Positions 58,865-64,000 of a stretch of 64,000 bases of DNA are shown here, piece after piece. The stretch is from the NCBI GenBank assembly GCA_025093555.1, contig JAIWNF010000047.1, forward strand, positions 1 through 64,000, given 5' to 3'. The position numbers were made by a program, and so were the translations under genes. This stretch comes from Circinella umbellata (Eukaryota; Mucoromycota; Mucoromycetes; Mucorales; Lichtheimiaceae). Under the pieces are notes generated by a model that was given only the letters and a program-made list of their open reading frames with translations, ran no database searches and was not told the origin of the DNA. Position 1 is the stretch's first letter; the number at the start of each line of letters is the position of its first letter.

Positions 58865-61800
58865 ATGTGTTGGGGATCTAGTGTTGAAAATAGTAATAAT
58901 AAAAAACAACGATCGATCCAACAAAAACAGCAACAACAAGAATGTAATGAAACGTCATTTTGTTCCCATTCATCCACAACTTTATTATCATCCTCATTAC
59001 CTCAAGATTTCATTTTAATTAGTGAATTTTCCGAGTTAGAAGGACCGTTACCTTTAGCTGTTGTTTCAGAACATTTATATTTCGATTTAAAAGACCCTGA
59101 ACAAAGTAAAGAACCATTACATAAGCTTGGATTGGAACAATTCGATTTTAATGCTTTTGTATTAAGAATTGTATCAGTAGATCAAACATCTGAGCAGTTT
59201 GAGTAAGATTTCTCATTTATGTGTGTGTAGATATATATATGTGTGTGTAAGTGTGTATGTGTTTTATGTATATATCAAAATAAATTGGAATTCATCTGTT
59301 ATGAATATATTAGACATCCTGATCTTGATGCAACAAATATGTTTTCGATTCCAGATGACACTCAAGTTTATACAACTGATACTGAAAAACAATTCTTTGC
59401 TTTTGTAAGTGTTTATAATCCGCCCCCCTTTTTTTTTTTTCTAATGTATACGTGGTCCTATAACAAGTCAATGATTGGATTATATTTTTATGTATATATC
59501 CATTTAACAAAACAAGACTCATCATCTGGCATTATTCGATATCAATGCACGTGGTTATGTTCATCCAGTGGCACTCTCATATATTACATGTGATCCAGAA
59601 AAGATTGTTTGGCGTTTTGAAGATTTTAGTGAACGATTTAATGAGGTATATAAACATAATATATTATAACTCTTTTTACATCATAGATACAAAGTCATTA
59701 ATAAATTGGCAAAAAAAAAAAAAAAGGTTTCACGATTAATGAAAAAAGGGAATTTTTCAAATTTTGCAATGGATTTAAAATGTCGATTGATGGATTTAGA
59801 ATATACACAAAAAAGAGTTCTATCGCATGATGAAGAAAAACAACAATGTCATATTTCGGTAGAAGCGATGGAACAAGCTATTACTGTCACACGATTAATG
59901 ATTGATTCTGTTGAATCGTATCTTATTCAATTGATACATGAATCTACCCACGAATTATTATCAGATTATTATAGTACAACAACAACATCAGGGACAGCAT
60001 CTTCAAGAAAGACATCTGATGGATTTTTAACAACAACAGCAACACCAGTGACACCAACCAGTGTTTCATTACCTGAAATATCCAATGATAATACAATCAG
60101 ACAACAACAACAAGGGAATGGATCACCATTAGTATTTCCATTATTAGCTTTAATACCTCAAAGTCATGAGGATCAGAATTTATTTGAAGAACCTGGAAGT
60201 GATTATGAGGTAATTATTATTCTTTATTATAAAAAATTTTCATGAAATAGTAACCAATTTTCATTTTTTTTATAGCCCAAGTTTGTAGATACCTTACATC
60301 CAGTATCTCATTTTGAACGTAAATTAAGATCACTCGCTCAATTATGTCAAGAACCTAAACAACAACACCATTGTAAGACAACAATAACAAAACGAATCAA
60401 TCATTTACCAACGACTGTTATACCATTAGTATCCACGATTGAACCACCACGAACCACTATCCTAAATGAAAATAATAATAATAATAATGATGATAATCAA
60501 AGTGAATTAAAATCAAGATTTTTTGCCAATACGATGAATGAAGATATGTATTCAGAAGCAATTAAAAGTATGACGGAAATGACGCATGATTTTGGATTTA
60601 GTAGTGAAATATTGGATTTAATTGAAGATGAAGAAATGTATTTACAACCTCCTTCCGGTGTACTTTTAATGGGTGGCACATTTATAACGAATATGAAAAA
60701 TCCATCCCCTAGAAAACAACGCTTGATACCTCATTCTATCATAACAACGCAACAACAACAACAAGAATCAACAGGACCTGTGATGGATTATAATAATAAT
60801 AGGAATCATGGTGATACTGTGGATGAAAATGAAAAAGAAGAAGAAAGTTTACCCATCCATCAAATTCATCATATACTTTGGCATCATGATGATATTCAAA
60901 GTTTGGATATGTATCATCTTGAAACACTTGAAAAATTAGGGGATACATTACCTCATTTGATATTTGCTCTTTTGACAGGTCGACCTGTTGTTGTCATGAG
61001 TGATGAATCTAGTAAACAGTAAGTTTTGAAGTTTTTTTTTTTTTTATGTACAATGTACATTTGCTTTTTTGAGAACACTACTAATTTTTTGTGCTCTCAA
61101 ATAAAATAGACGTGTTAAAAATACGATTCGATCACTTTCTATATTTATTCCAAGTCAACCTAAAATAAAACAACAAGAGAATAATGAATTAATTCATGAA
61201 TGGTTTCAAGAAAATCATAAAGATAAATCATTATTATTAACAGATGTTGAATTGGATTCCATCAAATTAGTGGGTATAGCCAAAGATAAAATGGATACAA
61301 GTATTTATAAATTGGATATGAGTTGTTTGGATATATCAAATGAACAACATCCTAATCTTATTACAAGTCCACTTTATTTGGATGGTTATTGGATTAATCA
61401 AATTATGGATCGTTTAAAATATTTTACTGTAAGTTTTATTAAAAAAGGGAGGGAGGGAGGGGTACAGTATATATAATCAATTCATTTACATGAAGATATT
61501 TTTTTTTATATTAGTCAGATGGATCTTTCTTTGCTTATTTACAAACTATATTTATGTCAATGGCTTTGAAAGCTTATGTATATCATCACATGTACAGTAC
61601 CCTTGAAACAAAACATTTTTCATCATCAGCATCATCATTTACTACAATGATGAAACAAGATTTCAATAACACTACCAATAATAGAAAAAATAGTGATTAT
61701 TGGGATTCCTCTTCTTCTGAAGGGAGTGGACTTGGCAAGAAATGGAGTGTACGACGTATTATGAGTTATTTACGACGAATAGAAGAACGAGAAGATAATA

Positions 61801-62245
61801 ATAATCAATCCAATGAATCATTTAATACAGTAACTAATGACATGACTGCAGGAACAACAACAACAACAACAACAGATACGGATACTAGGGTTATATTACC
61901 ACTCACATCATCTTCATCGTCAGTAGCATTAACAAAAGAGTTAGTACGATCTGCTTCTTCCTCTTCTTTTTTTGAAGACCATCATCATCATCAACAACAA
62001 CAACACATAAAATCAGAAGATGAAGAATCGGATGATGGAAGTAGTACAACAGATGGTATGACATTAAATGAACGTCGTGGAAGAAGGTTCTTGGAACAAA
62101 AATTAAATATTCATGGTGATGATCAAAATATTGTGATAGTAAGTTTCTTTCTTTTATTATAAAAAAGTGGTGAAGTTGAGGACCATTCAAATAGTAAAAC
62201 ATTCCATTCTTATTTTTGTAGTATATTTCCAATTCTATTCTGTAA
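58865..62245 (+). CDS. SMCR8: SMCR8-like DENN-family protein (eight exons)
   Basis: Exons: 58865-59202, 59314-59404, 59517-59645, 59727-60209, 60276-61018, 61110-61428, 61515-62138, 62222-62245; all GT-AG and in frame. Start MCWGSSVENSNNKKQR is the first ATG of the open block. The uDENN region carries FILISEFSELEGPLPLAVV, FDFNAFVLRIVSVDQ, HHLALFDINARGYVHPVALS and LMDLEYTQKRVLSHDEE, matching the order and wording of animal SMCR8 (folliculin/SMCR8-type longin-DENN module). Later blocks (HLETLEKLGDTLPHLIFALL, TGRPVVVMS) fit the central DENN part. Low-complexity Q/N/T/H inserts separate the blocks, as is usual in fungal proteins. In animals SMCR8 works with C9orf72 in a GTPase-activating complex for Rab/Arf and autophagy control; the same role here is inference. 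Cytosolic. A second-best label would be another folliculin-type DENN protein. Confidence 0.75.
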
Positions 62246-62570
62246 ATACATAAGCTTCTTATAATCCTTCCTCTCCCGCCCGGACGGTCCCCTCCTTTTT
62301 TCTTTTCTTTTGTTCATAGTACAATTATAATTTATTACCAATTCAAAGAAAAAGAAGGAAAAAAAGAAGCTAAAAAAAAATTAATAATAAATAAATAATA
62401 ATAATTGATACCAATTTTGAAACATGGTTTTTAACTCGGTGAATAATTTTTCAGAGATACGTATGAATGAATGAATAATTCATTTGTTTATGTTTCTGTA
62501 TTAAAAAGCTATTTGTTTTCGTATTTTTTTTTTTTTTACTTTTATTTTTTTAACAAACAAAAAAAGAAAA
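62246..62570. promoter_or_regulatory. Promoter region of the alginate-lyase-like gene with a GC-rich box
   Basis: It contains CCCGCCCGGACGGTCCCC at about 62276-62293, strikingly GC-rich in this AT-rich DNA, then T-rich tracts up to the start codon at 62571. The box could bind a C2H2 (Mig/CreA-like) or Zn2Cys6 regulator; this is inference. Confidence 0.35.
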
Positions 62571-64000
62571 ATGAAACATTTATTAGTTTATTATACATCT
62601 CTATGGATTCTATGTATACTGTCGGGTGTCAAGAGTAGTATGGAGGAGGATGGAGAACTTGAAGGTGATATATCATTGGATGATGATACGAGTATGACAT
62701 TAATGAAATCTGATCTGGAAGGATGGGAATATCCACTACCTAAAGCCAGTGATCCACCTGATACTATATCCAATGATCCATTCCCATTTGTTGCCATCGA
62801 TCCAGATATATTACGTATCAATAAACAACATATGCATGATTATGATCGTGGATTACAACATGCTTTATGGTTTTTAAAAAAGAAAGCAGATCGATACGTC
62901 ACCAATCATACGGTTTTTAGTGTGGTCAATAAAACCATTGCCGTTCCCGGTGGAAATGATAAACATGATTATATGTCTTTAGCAAGATATTTTTGGCCTA
63001 ATACATCTCAACCCAATGGTATGCCTTATATACGTCAAGATGGTAAAACAAATCCTGAAATTAACAAGGTACCCGATTATACTATGTTTCGTGAATTGGT
63101 TCAACATGTCCACTTTTTATCGTTAGGTTATCATTATTTTGATAATGAAACATATGCTGAACGAGCTACGCAACGTGTGTATGAATGGTTTGTGGATCCC
63201 AATTTTCGGATGAATCCTCATTTACAATTTGCTTCTTTGATACGTGGATACAAGACAGGGCGTGCCAAAGGTGTGATTGATTTTCATGTTGTTCATGAAT
63301 TATTGGATTCTATTTCTATTATACAATACAGTGATATATGGCAAGAAAGAAACAAGAAACAAAGAATTAATGCGCATCTTCGTTATTGGTTTGCTCAATA
63401 TATGATTTGGTTAACTCAATCACCGAATGGTATTCATGAAATGGAATCCCATAATAATCACGGTACTTTTTATGATGTTCAACGGACCTCTATTTATTTA
63501 TTTTTAAACAAGACGGAATTAGCACGTCAAGTCATTGCCAATGCATCCGTGACACGTATTGCTCCTCAAGTATTAATTTCTGGAGAACAATATATGGAAA
63601 CCACCCGTGCAGATTCCTGGTTTTATTGTATATTTAATCTTCAAGCTTATTTCACTTTGGGTCGTATAGGAGAACGTATTCCAAATGCACTCAATTTATT
63701 TGAATATGAAACAATGGATCATAAAAGTATTCAACTCGCTTTGGATTTCTTATTACCTTATGCTTTCAATGAAACCATGTGGCCATTTCACAATATGGCT
63801 GGATTTGATGCGACGGCTTTATTCGTTCAAGTTTTGGAAGAAGCTTATATTGCTTATAAAAATGATACTTATTTGGCTTCAGCGAATCATTTGGCCAATT
63901 TACATAATCGACCTTATAATATCACAAGATTAACGATGCCTTGGGGAGATTTAGGAGATCATTCCGATAAAGCACAAGAAGGTTTTTTGATTCAAAAAAG
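62571..64000 (+). CDS. Secreted alginate-lyase-like polysaccharide lyase (3' end outside window)
   Basis: The frame is open from the ATG at 62571 to the window end (476 codons, incomplete). The N-terminus MKHLLVYYTSLWILCILSGV is a signal peptide. Domain signs: YMSLARYFWPNTS and PYIRQDGKTNPE near residues 135-165, then HNNHGTFYDVQRTS (about residue 298-311, the catalytic Asn-His of the alginate_lyase (PF05426) fold), and TTRADSWFY further on. Several N-x-S/T sites suit secretion. Such enzymes cleave uronate-containing polysaccharides by beta-elimination; for a mucoralean fungus the natural target could be its own glucuronan-type wall polymers (inference). No intron is seen in this part. Confidence 0.85.
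   Translation, partial: MKHLLVYYTSLWILCILSGVKSSMEEDGELEGDISLDDDTSMTLMKSDLEGWEYPLPKASDPPDTISNDPFPFVAIDPDILRINKQHMHDYDRGLQHALWFLKKKADRYVTNHTVFSVVNKTIAVPGGNDKHDYMSLARYFWPNTSQPNGMPYIRQDGKTNPEINKVPDYTMFRELVQHVHFLSLGYHYFDNETYAERATQRVYEWFVDPNFRMNPHLQFASLIRGYKTGRAKGVIDFHVVHELLDSISIIQYSDIWQERNKKQRINAHLRYWFAQYMIWLTQSPNGIHEMESHNNHGTFYDVQRTSIYLFLNKTELARQVIANASVTRIAPQVLISGEQYMETTRADSWFYCIFNLQAYFTLGRIGERIPNALNLFEYETMDHKSIQLALDFLLPYAFNETMWPFHNMAGFDATALFVQVLEEAYIAYKNDTYLASANHLANLHNRPYNITRLTMPWGDLGDHSDKAQEGFLIQK

Overview
The window is AT-rich eukaryotic DNA. Short GT-AG introns, abundant CAA/AAT microsatellites, a Zn2Cys6 regulator and the mix of transposon families all fit a filamentous fungus, most likely an early-diverging Mucoromycota (Mucorales-like) species. 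No database search was possible, so the lineage is an inference.

From position 1 to about 50.3 kb the window is a transposon graveyard with nested insertions. It holds: a decayed zinc-finger/AT-hook remnant (0.5-1.6 kb); three copies of an unidentified decayed gene family, called U here (2.3-3.9, 36.9-39.8 and 47.5-49.0 kb); a MULE transposase pseudogene (5.3-7.4 kb) whose SWIM zinc-finger end lies at 15.9 kb, because an 8.46-kb TA-flanked composite structure sits inside it; within that structure, a minus-strand gene whose last intron carries a complete 5.3-kb LINE with a 12-bp target duplication; four loci of a PIF/Harbinger-like element with a chromodomain-fused DDE transposase and a convergent zinc-binding ORF (17.0, 34.7, 39.9 and 49.0 kb); a second MULE fused to a C-terminal OTU cysteine protease (24.0-30.8 kb), interrupted by a Tc1/mariner-superfamily element; a piggyBac pseudogene (31.5-33.3 kb); pogo-like ends; three solo LTRs, each with a 5-bp target duplication; and three fold-back elements with long inverted arms (37.9, 45.3 and 46.0 kb). 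Most of these genes carry nonsense codons or frameshifts. The Tc1-type transposase and the LINE look youngest.

From 50.4 kb to the end is an intact genic block: two paralogous nine-exon short-chain dehydrogenases (50.4-52.0 and 56.5-58.1 kb) bracketing a divergent Zn2Cys6 transcription factor (52.3-54.9 kb), then an SMCR8-like DENN-family gene (58.9-62.2 kb), then a secreted alginate-lyase-like gene that runs off the window (62.6 kb onward). The dehydrogenase-regulator-dehydrogenase arrangement suggests local co-regulation. The repeat/gene border near 50 kb is sharp.
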